Assembly (NCBI GenBank): GCA_010279815.1
Contig: QEOQ01000355.1
Span: 793,650 to 830,506, forward strand
Length of the DNA stretch: 36,857 bases
Source of the DNA: Brachionus plicatilis
Lineage: Eukaryota > Rotifera > Eurotatoria > Ploima > Brachionidae
Direction: 5' to 3'
In this document: piece by piece, positions 20,480-33,086 of the stretch
Position numbering within the stretch: the first letter of the stretch is position 1
Layout of the letters: each line of letters begins with the position of its first letter
Position numbers and translations under genes: made by a program
Notes under the pieces: generated by a model
What the model was told of the DNA's origin: nothing
Databases searched by the model: none
What the model saw: the letters and a program-made list of their open reading frames with translations, nothing else

Positions 20480-22191
20480 AATTTCAAGTAATAGATTTTT
20501 TTTCATTTAAGTATAATATATACACAATGAGAAATTTTACTGTCAAAACGCATTCTTTTTTTTAACTACAAATTTTCTATATTTCAATTTTTCAACCAAA
20601 TTATTATTTGATTCGACCAAAAAAGACTAGAAATATTCAACAAATTCATTATTATTGATTTTACTTATCTCTAGATTAGGAAAATTTATTTTTACATTAT
20701 TTAAAAAACAATGCTTGTACAAATTCAAGGCATCACTTGAAGAAAAAAACTTTAAATGAAAACTAGAAATTTAAAATTGATGAATTTTCATTTAAAATTA
20801 AGATTTGATTTTCAAAAACTTTTTAAAGCAAGAAATTTTTATGAAATATTTATATCTAAAAATTGAGTAAAAATGACTTATGTTTTAATTCGTAATTTAA
20901 GCATCTCAGAACAAGGTTTTTTTATTTTTTATTAATGCACGAAATACTCAATTATTTATCTGAATTATAGAAATTATAAACTAAATTTAAAATAATTCTT
21001 AAACAATTTTTATCATTTATTTTCCAAAATCCCAGCTCTAAAATTTCTTCTCTAAGCTGAAAAGCTATCCTAGCTGATCAAGGGGTCTGAATTAACAATT
21101 TTTTATAAATAAAATTATTTTAAGATGCAAAATTTAAATTACAAAGTGTATTTATTTCGAATTTTTTTTAATGCTGGGTAATGATTAAATGATGAAAAAA
21201 ATACTACCCAGGTTCTGAAGCTAAATTAATACTTGAATAAATTTTTGGAAATTAGAAATTTTATTTTTTCTATTCGATCTTTATTAAAATGATTGATTGA
21301 TATTAATTCATCTATTAATCAGCATCAATTATTTATTAGACTCAAAAGCGCAAATTGTTCGAGTAATTTTATGAGATTTATTGCCTAATAGACAAATAAC
21401 TTGAACCATTTTCTAGATAAATTTTGTTGCTAAAAAATATAATTCTTTCGAGTGTAAATGCATTGTTGAAGCTAATCAAATCCTTCAATTTTTTTTTTCA
21501 TAAAATTTGTCAAGGAGGCTTTGAAGTATCACTTTCAGTGATATTATCAAAAAGGAAAACTCATCAAGGATTTTTTTATTTTGGGTCTAGATAAAAAATT
21601 GGTGCTTAGATAACTTATTGCCAAGATGCATTTTTACCATCCCACATTTACCAAAAGCATGCATCTTAATACTAAATGACATAATTGCCTATTCGACATT
21701 TAATGTTTAAAATCACAAAATCGTAACCTTTTATCCAAAATTTTGTTCAGATAAATCAACAACAAAACAGCTAGAGTTTGTTTAGAATAATAATCCCTTA
21801 AGTTTATAATTAACTTGGAATTTAATCTAATGCATAGATGCTTTCAATCATTTGATAGATCGCTGGTCCCCCAGAAACACAAATTTTAACTTTTAAATCA
21901 ACCAAATTAAGTGTTTTTTAGTAATCTTTTAATTTTAGCAATTCCTAATACGCTTTGGCAAATTAAAATTATTTGAATAGAAAAAAATGCGTGTTCCCGC
22001 ATTCATGTCTGATTAATTGTAAGCTATTTATTAATTTAGGAAATATACCATTGTAGTGATGAGGATGAAAATTTTTTGTTAATTTAAAATTTTTTATTTT
22101 TCAAATATGATGGATTCTATAAATGAAAATTAACATTTAAAAATAGAAATGTATTTTTGTTTAATCAGTCAAAACATTTTTAGATAACATT

Positions 22192-22450
22192 AACAGTAAA
22201 GAGTATTCGAATCAAACTCATTTCAGTTAAAATTTTAATTTTTTTTTTTTTCTTTTCTTCTTTATTTGTTTTTAATTTTTAATTAATTTTTATATAATAA
22301 TTTTCTACAAAATTAATTTTTAAAGCTTAATTTTTTTTTTACATTGTATCGTGACAAGAGGGTTTAAACGAAGGCTAAAGCTATTCGGAAAAACTCTGGG
22401 GAAACCCAAAATTATTTAATTAATAAAATAAAAAAAACAGTAAAGAGTAT
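22192..22450 (+). mobile_element. Retroposon-like insert with 15-bp direct repeats
   Basis: The 15-mer AACAGTAAAGAGTAT occurs at 22192-22206 and 22436-22450. The 229 bp between ends in an A-rich tail (AATAAAATAAAAAA) directly before the second copy. A body, an A-rich 3' tail and a 15-bp duplication are the usual marks of target-primed reverse transcription (SINE or short LINE copy). The GC-containing core at 22345-22410 (GTGACAAGAGGGTTTAAACG ... CTCTGGGGAAACCC) would be its 3' module. I see no tRNA-like A/B boxes. Confidence 0.6.
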
Positions 22451-22948
22451 AAATATTTAACATCTATTCATTGCCCTAGCGTCTTCCATAGATCAACTTT
22501 TCAAACAAACCAAATAAGATAAAACAAAAATGAATGAAAATAATGATTTTTAAGATTGTGAAAAAATTGAAATTTAATTAAAATTTATTCAATTTTATTT
22601 TAATTCTTACATTTTTTAGTTATTTAATCGAAAAAAAATAATAAGAATGGTTTGGTCAAGAGCTCAAGTAGCTTTGATATTTTATATTTTTGCCAATTTA
22701 ATAATTTTTCTCAATGAGAGCTAAAATTTAACAAAAATTATTGTTTTTAATTGCTTTGAGAAATTTCATGTTGAGAATTTTTTCATGTGATTTTTGAATA
22801 AATTACTGAAAAAAAAGAATTTTTTCTTTCAGAGAAAAAATTGATTTTAAATGTTACATGAAATGTAATCCTTCCTACGGCGCTGTTTCTACATGTGATT
22901 AGTCACTGTTATTAATTTGTTTTAATTGAAGGAATTTATTTAATTCCA

Positions 22949-23044
22949 ATGCTGAAATTATCTGATCGAATTTACCGATTTAGTCTGAATGCCTCAGAGC
23001 CGATTGTATCGGATTTTCATGAATCCTTTTGGCTACTAATCTAG
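22949..23044 (+). other. Protein-like island, unassigned
   Basis: An ATG-led 31-codon frame in a patch of lower A+T content, including RIYRFSLNASEPIVSDFHE. No family recognised, and splice sites for a larger gene are not clear. It could be a decayed exon or conserved non-coding DNA. Confidence 0.15.
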
Positions 23045-23491
23045 AACGATATTTGAATGATAATAAAAATAATCAAATCTAGGAATAAATCAGTTTAGAT
23101 TGATTCATTTTGTTTTGTTAAATTAATATAAATTCTGCTAAAAGTTTAAAAAGAAAATCGATTTTTTAGCTATTAGATATTATTTTCAAGTATTAAGATC
23201 CAGGATACACGTAAAACAGCTAATTACCTAAAATTATAACTCTAAATTAGAGTTTTTGTCTACAATGTTGTCCCATTTATATCAATCTATTGATGATGAA
23301 TTTTTGTTAATGGTTTTGATCATTTTTTGAAAAGTTTTGTCAAGTTTATGTCAAACAATTGTTTAAAATATTTACAAAAATATGTCTTATTTAATACTTT
23401 GATTTATCATTAGTTGTCCCAATTTTGTAGAAAAATTTTAAATATATTTTGGTGATAAATACCACAGTGATTTTTGTTGGGCCAGAATTAG

Positions 23492-23593
23492 TTGAGCTAT
23501 TTTTGGATAAGTGATTCCCTAGGCACAGAATATCACAAGACCATGCTTGCATTCTATGGCAAAAACAAGTCTCGCTTTTTGAACGATTTTTAA
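23492..23593 (+). other. Protein-like island, unassigned
   Basis: 33 sense codons and a TAA, directly after a possible acceptor (AATTAG), including WISDSLGTEYHKTML. It could be a terminal exon of an unrecognised gene or chance; composition is less AT-rich than around it. Confidence 0.15.
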
Positions 23594-24647
23594 ATTAGAT
23601 TTTTAAATTTGTTAATCAATCAAAAATTTTGTATTTTTTTTTAATTTAAATAAATTTTTTATGATACCAAGATTGCATAATAATTTTATCTTAGTTGCTT
23701 TATTTTTTAATTTTGTGCAAAATTAACATCCGTTCATCATTTTATTGTTTTTCAAAAAATTCAATTTGTTTCCCTAAATTATTATTTCATTAAAAAAATA
23801 TTTGGTTTGTGAGTTGGCAGTTGATTACAATCACGAAATTTAAAATATAAACCCTTCAGTTTTTTTGATTCAAATTCATTCGCGACTAAAATTTGCAATT
23901 AGGATTTCTAATTACCTAAGATTTAATATTTTAATTGAAAAAAAAAATCCTGCTAAATCAGATTTTAATTTGATTATTTAATTTATAAATCCCGATAACA
24001 AAAAAGATAAGATTATAATTTTTTAAGATAATTTTTTTTAATAAATTTTTAAATCGACAAAGAATCTAAGATCAAAAAAAATTTTCTTTTTTAATTTTTA
24101 TTAAAAACGAATCTCGATAGTCCCGCTATCCAGAAGTTTATCTTCATTTAAAATAATTGATTTTTGGTTCCCAAGGGTTCTTTTTGCCATTAGTTTATTT
24201 GTTTAAAATTGACGAGAGATTAATTTTTTAATTTTGTCTCGACTTTAAGTTTTCCAGTCCATTGAGACATGGATTTCCACATTTGATGTTGTTCCCAAGC
24301 AAAAACCTCAATTAGACCTCGTCAATAAGATTGATTTTTGAGTTGCTGAGCTAAAAATTCAAAAAGTTTTGTTTTAATTGAGATATTTATTCTAAAGAAG
24401 AGAAGATACAAGCGCTTAGATAATTAGGTCCGCATAAACTCTATTATTATATAATAATTTTATTAAATTACCTAGATTTGGTTTTGGTAATTTATCGCAA
24501 TATTGTTACATAATTGTTGTTTTTGGCTCAAGTTTATCGAAAAAAAAACAAAGTGATTAATTTAAATGGCTTTTAATGTTCTACTCAAGGTGCATTCGAA
24601 GATAAAGAATTTGGAAAAAAAAGAATGTTTAGTTGATTTAAATTAGC

Positions 24648-24770
24648 AGTAGAATCGGATACCTTAATGGTAACCGGTTTTTGCTGAATCCGAACAATTT
24701 CAATGATGTAATCACAGATTTGTTTGCGAATCCTTCAAATTTCTACAGAAAAAAAATGGAAAATTTCTAA
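24648..24770 (+). other. Protein-like island, open on both strands
   Basis: On the plus strand 40 codons run to a TAA after a TTAG acceptor (RIGYLNGNRFLLNPNNF). On the minus strand the same patch is bounded by a good acceptor (T8 then CTGTAG) and a donor (AAG-GTATCC), giving an 80-nt exon open in one frame (KFEGFANKSVITSLKLFG). I cannot decide between the strands or name a family. Confidence 0.2.
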
Positions 24771-26051
24771 TAAAAATAATCAAATTTTTGTCTTACTTGA
24801 CCTTTATTAATAAGTAAACAAAGAACCATTTAATTAAAAGCATTTTTTTCTCAATTTTTGAAAGCAATTTTCTTAAATATTTTTTAAGAATTTAATCAAG
24901 TCAAAAATTAATTATGTTTGTTAATTTTTAAAATTGTATTAATTTGCCATGAATTTTTGTATGAATTTATAAAAAAATATTTTAATCTTTTTTAATCAGA
25001 TGCATTCAAATTTTTTTTTTAATTTAATACGACCATGAGACTGATGGATAGTTAAAATTAACAAATCTTAAATTAAAGAAAAATTTTAATTTTTTGATGA
25101 TTTTAAAAGAAGCCTTTTTTAAGGAATTTATTTTTTGAAATCAAATTTTTTTAAAATTAATTCTTGATTAAAAAAATTATTTAAGAATTAAGAAATGAAA
25201 AATTTCGAAGCCAATTTTTTAAGATTATTTATTTGATCCTTGTATTTTGGAAAGAAATTTAGATGTCCTTTTAGCAAAAATGGTGGTGTACATTAAATTT
25301 TTAGTAAAAAAAATATTTTATTGATTTCAAATTGATATTGAAAAATATAAATTAATTTTTTTTTTCATATAATTAATTAAATAATTTAGCACAGGTAAAA
25401 TAGCTATTTTTTACTGGGTTTCTCTGCATTTTAACAAATTTTAAAAGCAAACGCAAAAAAAAATACTCGAATATTTATATTTTTATCTAAAATTTACAAG
25501 ATTCGTATTTAGTTATCTGAGCATAAGCCAGGCTCGTTAATTAATTAACTGCGATGAAATTGATAAATTAAAAGCATTCCAGACTTAGAATTGTTTTCTA
25601 TTCCAAAGAAAAATATTTTTATTTTCATAAAGCATGCAACGCTGGTTTAAATAAGGCAAATGATAAAAGCCGTCTTTGAGCCGTGAAACCGGAAAAGTTC
25701 CTTATTTCTCATTTTGTAAAAATTAGCTTTCATTAAAGTCTTAGGTAAACAAGGAAGTCGAATGGAATATGGAAAAAGTAGAGTTCTAAATTACTTTGTG
25801 TATAGAGACCGATTTTAAACTCATTTTGAAGCCAAGCGAAAATATCTAGATATCCTCAGAATAAACTAAATTTTTCCATTTATCAAATATTTAGATAAGA
25901 TAAAAGTTCTGGTCTAAGCTCAGGCCGTGGCTTTAAAAAATTCCAAAAATGGTCAAATATTAGTTTTTACTATGTGGGAAAAATAGCACTTGATTTATTG
26001 ACGCTGATCAAACATTAATAGAGTAAACACGGTAAATCGTGACTCGACATA

Positions 26052-26073
26052 TGATCGATCTATCGATCGATCA
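26052..26073. repeat. GATCGATC palindrome
   Basis: Near-perfect 22-bp palindrome TGATCGATC-TA-TCGATCGATCA (one central mismatch pair) in a small less AT-rich patch. A related TAGATCGATTTA lies 100 bp further on. It could be a binding site for a dimeric factor. Confidence 0.5.
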
Positions 26074-27240
26074 GCGGGCCAAAAGTCTGTCCTGTCTATT
26101 AATTTTGTTTTATTTTTTTTAAGATCTTGATAAATTACAGTGTTGGTTTATTTCAAAAATTGTTTATAGATCGATTTACGGCTGGAATTAAAAAATTCTG
26201 CTATTCCCACACATGACCTTATTTCTTCTCTCAGTCTATACATTCAAATTTATGCTGCACTAGATTGCTTAGTTTCGAAATTAGACCCTAATGAGCTTTT
26301 TTCGATTGTTATTAAAAAAATTAATTTCAAATTAATTTATTAAAATAAAAAAAAAAACAATTGTTTGAATGTGTTTATTTAGAAAAAAGAAATTACAAGA
26401 TCAGTTAGAATTCAAGTGAATGTAAAATAGAAATTATTTTTGGACCTGCAGTGCCATGCTAATATAATTCACTTGGTTAAAATTCATTGCCAATTTCTTA
26501 CTCTGGATGATCGTTTCCATTCATCAATCATAGAAAATATATGCTGATACTGCAACTAGTTTTTTATAGATAAATAGATATTTTTTTATTAGGTTACTAA
26601 AATCAAAAAAATGACTCAGTTCATGATGAAAAAATAGAATGCAAATTTTATTTTTTTTGCATTAAATGTTGAAAAATCTGAAAATTAAAATATTAGAAAT
26701 TTACAAACGGAAAATTCCCAGGGCTAAAAATTAAAAAAAATTAAATTTTTTAAAAAATTACTAATCCGAAACAAGTTTTTTCCAAAAGTCTGAAATTGAC
26801 TCTGTAAATTAGATCAGCTGATACATAAATTTAAAACTACAATTTTTCAGTCGAGAGGGTTGAAACGAAAACCCAAAAAATTTTTTCTTTTATAAAACAA
26901 ATAATTCTAAAAGCTTTAAGACATACAACAAAATTGGTTTTAGACAAAGAAAAAATAAGGTATTTTTTTGCAGTGAAATTTTGCGCTATTTATCTCAATG
27001 CCAGCCGTAGCTCTTCATATTTTGTCAATAACGCATTATTTTTTGAAATTTACCTTAAACTATTTTTATTACTCATTCTAATTTTTTTCTAATAAAAAAA
27101 AGTTTAAAAATTTTATTGTATCTTGACCATTTTAGACAAAAAGATCATCAAATCCAGAAATTTAGAAAGCGCACTTGTGTTGTGACAATTGATTGTTGTC
27201 AAACGACTTTTAATTATTTTAAAATTTAAATTTTTTCAGT

Positions 27241-27447
27241 TCATTTTTTTTCTCTATTTTTCACTTTTAAGGTATTTGTTGTCAAAAAATCTTTAAAACC
27301 AGGTACAACATTACAATGATTTAAAGGCCAATTTTCAAAAGATTTTTTTGATTTTAAGCTAATTTGACATTTTAGTAAATTCGCGATCAAGTCTTTTCGA
27401 ATTATAACAAGTAAAAGGCAGAAGAGAGATGGTAAAAAAAGTTCCAT
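27241..27447 (-). CDS. Possible small protein, hydrophobic N-terminus
   Basis: A true ATG opens 68 codons. Residues 1-16 (MELFLPSLFCLLLVII) are hydrophobic enough for a signal peptide or anchor; the rest is Lys-rich with two later cysteines. No homologue recognised, no neighbour to support it, and no clear poly(A) context. Chance openness is quite possible. Confidence 0.2.
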   Translation of the reverse strand: MELFLPSLFCLLLVIIRKDLIANLLKCQISLKSKKSFENWPLNHCNVVPGFKDFLTTNTLKVKNREKK

Positions 27448-28287
27448 ATTTTTTAAAGAATACTTTTAATTTTTAATTTTTAATTTTACATATCCATAAA
27501 AATCGGAAATTTGCTTCTTGAGCAGTTTTAATCAATTGAACTCACAAATTTAGGTTAAACTGGGCAAATAAAGCCATGATTTTTTTAGGTTAATTGGAAC
27601 ATGCTTTTGTGTGGTATTTTAAGTGATGATTTCCATATTTTTTAAGATATAAATCAAAATCAGATATCTTAATCAAAGACGTTTGACATAAATAAAAGTA
27701 TAGATTAAACATCGAGAAGATTTTATTTATCTTGTTGAGGGAACAAAAATCTTCATAATGTTCACTCTGTATTTGATTAATTAAGCCATGAATTTTGAAA
27801 TTTTTTTACTATTTTTGCACGTGATTTTAAATTGTTTAAATTCAAATAAATTTGTGGCTATAGTTTGTTTAGAAAATAAAAATCAGAAGAACATAACTAC
27901 GTGTTAATTTTTTAAATTCAACCAAAGATTAGATTTAGCGGCTGATTGTTTGTGAACAAATGCACTCTTTCAAAATTATTAGACTTAAGAAAAAGCAAAA
28001 TTCAATATCTTTAATTTAAATCTTGAAAATTTAAACTCGGTCTATTTCATTTAAGTGTACACAAATTGGCATTTGTTTGATAAATGGCCATTAAATTTTA
28101 TTTAGACTTTTGTTCAGTGAGAAGATAATTAACCAAGTCTTGGCAATTTTAAGTATTTAATTAAATTCTTTTCTATTTAAATATTTCTTTTATTTTGACC
28201 AAAAATCAAAAAAAATTGTTTTCCCCTCTCTTTTTCGAAATGAATAAATTATTCGCAAATTTTAAATTAAAAAAAATTTTTTAAATT

Positions 28288-28512
28288 TTATTTTAACTTA
28301 AGACAAGTTCCGCTATCAGTGTTTCCCCAGGCTTGAAAAAATTTAATTAAAAAATGTGAACCAAGAGAGTCGGCACCGCGTCTAATACGACACGTATTTG
28401 CGATCACATCATTAAAGATTGATTTTGTTATCGATTTGGGGAAAAAAATACTAAAAAACCTGAGGCATTTTTTGAAAAAAATTAATATAAATTTGTTCAA
28501 GTAAAACAGCAT
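28288..28512 (-). CDS. Possible small protein or exon
   Basis: An ATG-led frame of 74 codons in a patch of lower A+T content. The first 20 residues are hydrophobic but low-complexity; the last 45 look protein-like (CRIRRGADSLGSHF, FFQAWGNTDSGTC). About 70 bp upstream on the same strand, 28580-28660 is bounded by an acceptor (GGTTTAG) and a donor (CAG-GTAGTT) and is open in one frame with an Arg-rich peptide. The two might be exons of one gene; the reading phase cannot be proven. No family recognised. Confidence 0.25.
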   Translation of the reverse strand: MLFYLNKFILIFFKKCLRFFSIFFPKSITKSIFNDVIANTCRIRRGADSLGSHFLIKFFQAWGNTDSGTCLKLK

Positions 28513-28579
28513 GAATAAAAAATTAAACTAATCACGCTTAATTAACAATGATTTACTAAGATTAAAGCTTTCGAACTAC

Positions 28580-29380
28580 CTGGTCTTATCTCTAGGGATC
28601 TGTCCACTTGACAACATAGATAATTTATATCTTAGCCTCGCCGAAGCAGCACGAATCCGTCTAAACCAAGATAAGATTTTCAACAAAACAAAAGAATGTT
28701 GCTTGATTAAGAGGCCTCTTTCACAATAAAGAAATTCGCTCAAGATTCTTCAACAAATTATCAACAATAAAAAAATTTTTTCAAATCTTTATTTTATAAA
28801 AAAAAATCATTATATTAATAAAATAACAAAAGCTATAAATAAGCCTTAATTTTGCTAAGACTAGTTTTTTTTTTTTTTTAATTTAAGTTTAATATTTATA
28901 TGGCAACACAACAAAAAAAGCTAGAGTGAGAGACCATCGGCTTAAATATGTTCATGCCACTACATCAGATCATTTTTCTAGAACTGACCTGGTCACTTTA
29001 AAAATTGGGTTAATTTAAAATTTTATCTAATAATTTTTTATTTTAATTTAAAAATTTTTAAACAAAACTTTTTTATTAAAAAAAAATCTCTTCAAATTTT
29101 AGTCCGTGACAGCCCTTAATTGTATAATTTACAGCCAATTCGGACTATTTCACGGTTATTACATATTTGACATGGACTATTAATCGGATGCCTATAAAAT
29201 GCATCCTATTTGTAGATACAATGATAAGATAACATTTAGTACACCTGATTTCTCAAATTAAACTAGATACGAATCTATTTGAACAAAAAAAGTTGTTAAA
29301 GCCAAAGCGCTGAGTTTATCGATGAGATATTTATCATGTCTAGTTTAATTCAGCATGTTGTAAACTAATATTTATCTCAT
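28580..29380. promoter_or_regulatory. GATA-motif cluster, possible enhancer
   Basis: Within about 800 bp there are repeated WGATAR-type sites on both strands: TTATCT near 28585, AGATAA near 28618, GATAAG near 28670, TGATAAGATAA near 29221, TTATC...GATATTTATCATG near 29317 and TTATCTC near 29368. The stretch 29100-29600 is also less AT-rich without a reading frame. AT-rich DNA yields such sites by chance, so this is only suggestive. Confidence 0.25.
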
Positions 29381-30722
29381 ATTAAGTTTTATGGTTATAT
29401 CATTTATTTTATGGCCGTCTTCTGTCCGATAGCCAGTTCAGTAACTCTATTCTTGACAAATATTTGCTACGGGATTAGACACAGTCAAGATCTTTCTAAG
29501 CATTTTTTTCATTTTTGGTTATATAACTGACTGACCACTTCTCTTCACGTAGATGTCCCACAATGAACCAGGATTAAGAGAAAATTTGTTTGAGCAGTTT
29601 TTAATGCACAAGTCCACTCTTATCAAAAAATAAAAATTGCTCATTTTCAAAAAAATAAGATTATTATTGTCTATTATCTAATATTTTATAATCCTAAATT
29701 GATTTTTAAGATATGAGTACAAAAATTTTTTTATTTCTTTTTTAAATACGATAGAATTTTTTAATAGACTTTTTTTTTATTTCAAAAATTATTCAAAATT
29801 GTGAACTATTTTTAATTTTTTTTAATTCAATTTAAAAATAAATTAAAAAAAATATTTACGTGTGTGTGTTTAAGATGAGTTTTCCCATTTTGATAAATAG
29901 ATAGACTTTTATTTTTCAATTAGCACCTATTTCGATAAAATAAAGATGCAAACGTGATAGTTTATTTTAAACTTAAAAATTTTATTAATTGTTTAAAATG
30001 TTAAAGCTGTGGGGTTAGCATTTGGTTGTTTTTGGAGACCGGCTAGAATTTAGTTTTGATTAAGTAGTAAGATTTGACCAAAAGCAAAATTTCATTTTGT
30101 TTAGCAAATATTAAAAAATAAAAAATTTTCTAGTATATTTTTTTTTAGAATACTTCAAACGGATAATTTACACTGGCCTACTGCTTCAAGGTTTAATTTT
30201 TCTTTCGCCCAAATACCAATGCGTCTATTTGTAAATGTTGTGTAGAGAATTCTCTATGCACCAAAGTAATAAATTATTAAATAGAGTTTTTTTTTCTTCA
30301 AAACTAATTCTTATAAATCAAAAGAGTTTTTTGAAAGGCTAGCAAAATTTATTTTAGATCTAAAATGATTCTTTTGTTGCTTGTTTGAGTTTCCGAGAAC
30401 AAATTAATCAAAATTTTCCTTATTTAGCTTAATCCTTGATATGTAAAGAAATTATATTTATTTTTTTTTAAATGCTAAAAATCTTAAAGAGAAAGTAGTT
30501 CGAAGCGTGAGATAGCTTGCTAAAATTCGGTCTGTTGGCCAAATAAATTAAAATAAAATATTTAAATTAAAAAATCGAAAAGTTTGTTTTTCAAGCAGGT
30601 CATGAGCCAATTTAGTTCTAAAAGCAATCAGTTACGCAATAAAGTACTCTACTAATGCATTCGGGGTAATTTAATATTCTTATGTGGAGCACTTAATCAA
30701 GCTTTTTTTTGTTGCGGAATTT

Positions 30723-31215
30723 AAATCAACTCTGCGTCTGATAATTTTTTTCCTATGTTCCATTAATTTTTTTTTATCTTTTTTGCTTCAAATATCAATT
30801 TATTTAGAGTGAAATTTTTATTCAAATGGCAAAATTTAAATGACTTCTTTTTTAATACTAATTTAAAATTGATCTTTAATCATTTTTTTAACAAGAAATT
30901 TTTTTTTATTTTTTAGTGATTAAATTAAAAAAGAGATTAAATTAATTTAAAAAAAAATTTAATTATTTTTCAAACGATTTAAATTTTCAAATTTTGTTGA
31001 TTTAAATTAGCAAAATTAAAATCAATTATGAGTCTAATAATTTTTTTGTCCATTTTCCATTAATTTTTATTTTAAATATCATTTTATTTTTTCAAATGAG
31101 AAAAACACTTTGGCTATTAATGAGATATTAGGAATTTTTTTTAGCGATTTATCTACCTCAAATGGATTAAATTAGAAATAGAATAAATTTAATTATTTTC
31201 AAAATGTATAAATTT
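30723..31215. repeat. Diverged tandem duplication, about 295-bp period
   Basis: From 30723 and from 31018 the same order of words appears: AAATCAA, then GTCT.ATAATTTTTTT, CCATTAATTTTT, AAATATCA.TTTATTT, later TTAAATTA and AATTTAATTATTTTCAAA. Many substitutions and indels separate the copies, so the duplication is old. No coding content. Confidence 0.6.
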
Positions 31216-32271
31216 TTTATCAAATGACTAGTTTGATACTCAAGTTAATCGATCATTTACTTAGAATACTTTGCATGGTATTTTTTCGCAATGTGTTGCA
31301 GCTCCAAGCCATTTTTATAAATATTTTATGAAATATTTGTGATGATCAGATTGATGAATAAAACAAAGACAAGAATAAAATTTTTTATTTAGAAAATAAA
31401 ATAAGTTGATATCTTTAGATATTGATTGACAGAATTGTTTGTAAATGAATGCAATTTTATTTTTGGTTCTAGGTTTACATCCAAGATAATATGATAGCTT
31501 AATCTCATTAACTTAATTTCGAATAGATATTTGCGTGTTTTATTATAATTAAAATTCAATTTGGCCCTCAGGATCGATCCAGGATAGATGAAAAAAATTC
31601 AGAAAAATTCTAAAAATGAACCAAAAGCTTCATTGTTAATAATAAAAGACTTCTTGAGCTAAAAGTTGTCATTTTTGCTAACAGTTGACCAGGTTATTTT
31701 TTGGCAAATTTATAGAAGATTTAAAAAATAAAAAAAACTAAAAGTTCCAAAAAAATTGAAACTGGGCCTAAAAATTATTTGGGACATTTTGGAATACATT
31801 TACAATGCTCTGGGAATTCTCTATGACAATAAAAGATTTTTTTTCAAATAACATCCTTTAATTAAAAAATGAATAAAAGTTAATAAAGTGATTCAAATAA
31901 TAAATCGGTGTAATGGATGTATTTTTTTCTTAATATTTTTAGACATGAATTCAAATAATGAAAATTTATTAAATTAAAAATTTTAGAAAAATTCTCTAGT
32001 TGTGATTCAAAAATCAAAAGATTGGTGGAGTTTGACCAAGATTGTTAGATTTTTTAATTAATATGCCCGACTACGGTATCTGATTTAGGACGTATTAATT
32101 TTTTTTTTTTATATTATTTTAATCATTAAATAATAAATTATTGAGTCCTGAGAATTTAAAGCTTTATTTTCTAAGTATCAATTGGTGTATTGATTGTATC
32201 GTCTAAAACAAGCTAGTGCAAAAATTGCAAAAAATTTCTAAAATATTTTGAACAAAAATCTTACAGTTTCT

Positions 32272-32450
32272 TTTTTGTTCTTAAATTCGTGATGCCCATT
32301 ATTCTAAACAAAACACCATTTTTAAAAGAAAAGTTGAAGTGTTTATTTAAAAGTTTTTTTTTCAAAATTTTAGAATCAAAATAAAAACAAAAAGATAAGT
32401 AAAATATTTTTGTTGTTCTAAAATTCGCGATACCCATTGATGCAAGATAA
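32272..32450 (+). repeat. Short direct repeat, about 138-bp period
   Basis: GTTCTTAAATTCGTGATGCC (32277-32296) recurs as GTTCTAAAATTCGCGATACC (32415-32434), both followed by CATT and preceded by TTTTTG-like tracts. 17 of 20 positions match. It may be two degraded copies of a small repeat upstream of the serine-rich gene. Confidence 0.55.
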
Positions 32451-33086
32451 ACATAATTATTAAAATATAGAATAATTTTTTTTTTACCACTTTTGTAAAT
32501 TAAAAAAATATGTATATAAATTTTAAATTCCTAATAACGGACTGATCTAGTGTTGACATTGTGATTATTAATATAAAAGCTTTATTATTTATTTTTACCA
32601 ATTTTTTAGAAAATTTTAGAAGCAGAAAAAAATTAAAAAATACTAAAAACTAAATTTTATTAATCTACTTATTTATTTTTTTCCTTTAATGCTAGGAAAA
32701 AAATTATTTAAAAAAAAATAAAAATAAAGCAAATTTTTCTTTTATTTATTAACCAAAAACTAAATAAAAAATTACATAAAAAAAAAAATATTTTTTTGTC
32801 ACTAATCAATTCCAATTGTGACAGACCACGCGTTCCAAGCGGAAATTTTCACAAATGCCCAGTGACACATTCGATTTCCATCTTAATTTCCAATTTTCAA
32901 ACCCATTGATCTAAAGTTAGATAACTTCATTTAATTTAGATATACGATTGCGGAAAAAATGCTTAAAAAATAGTTGCCTAATCAATCAATTAAACAATTA
33001 ATTCTCGTCGTGATTTTATTAGGGATTTAAACCACCTGATCCATTTACCTTTACCGAATTTTACAACTTTCCAGCAAAAAAACAAA

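Larger units (their letters stand above)
18592..33086. other. 14.5-kb region with no assignable gene
   Basis: Mostly very AT-rich, with separate islands of lower A+T content that look conserved or formerly coding but cannot be assembled into a gene: about 22880-23045, 23480-23595, 24110-24330, 24640-24770, 25640-25760, 28280-28730 and 29100-29600. The specific elements inside are listed separately (MITE, retroposon-like insert, palindrome, tandem duplications). It probably holds the promoter and regulatory DNA, and perhaps an untranslated first exon, of the serine-rich gene at 33087, which has a possible acceptor (TTTCCAG, 33069-33075) just before its ATG. Confidence 0.5.

Noticed and set aside
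28920..29160. Possible structured RNA in the lower A+T patch
   Set aside because: I could not find a cloverleaf, snoRNA boxes paired at proper spacing, or an Sm site with stem-loops.
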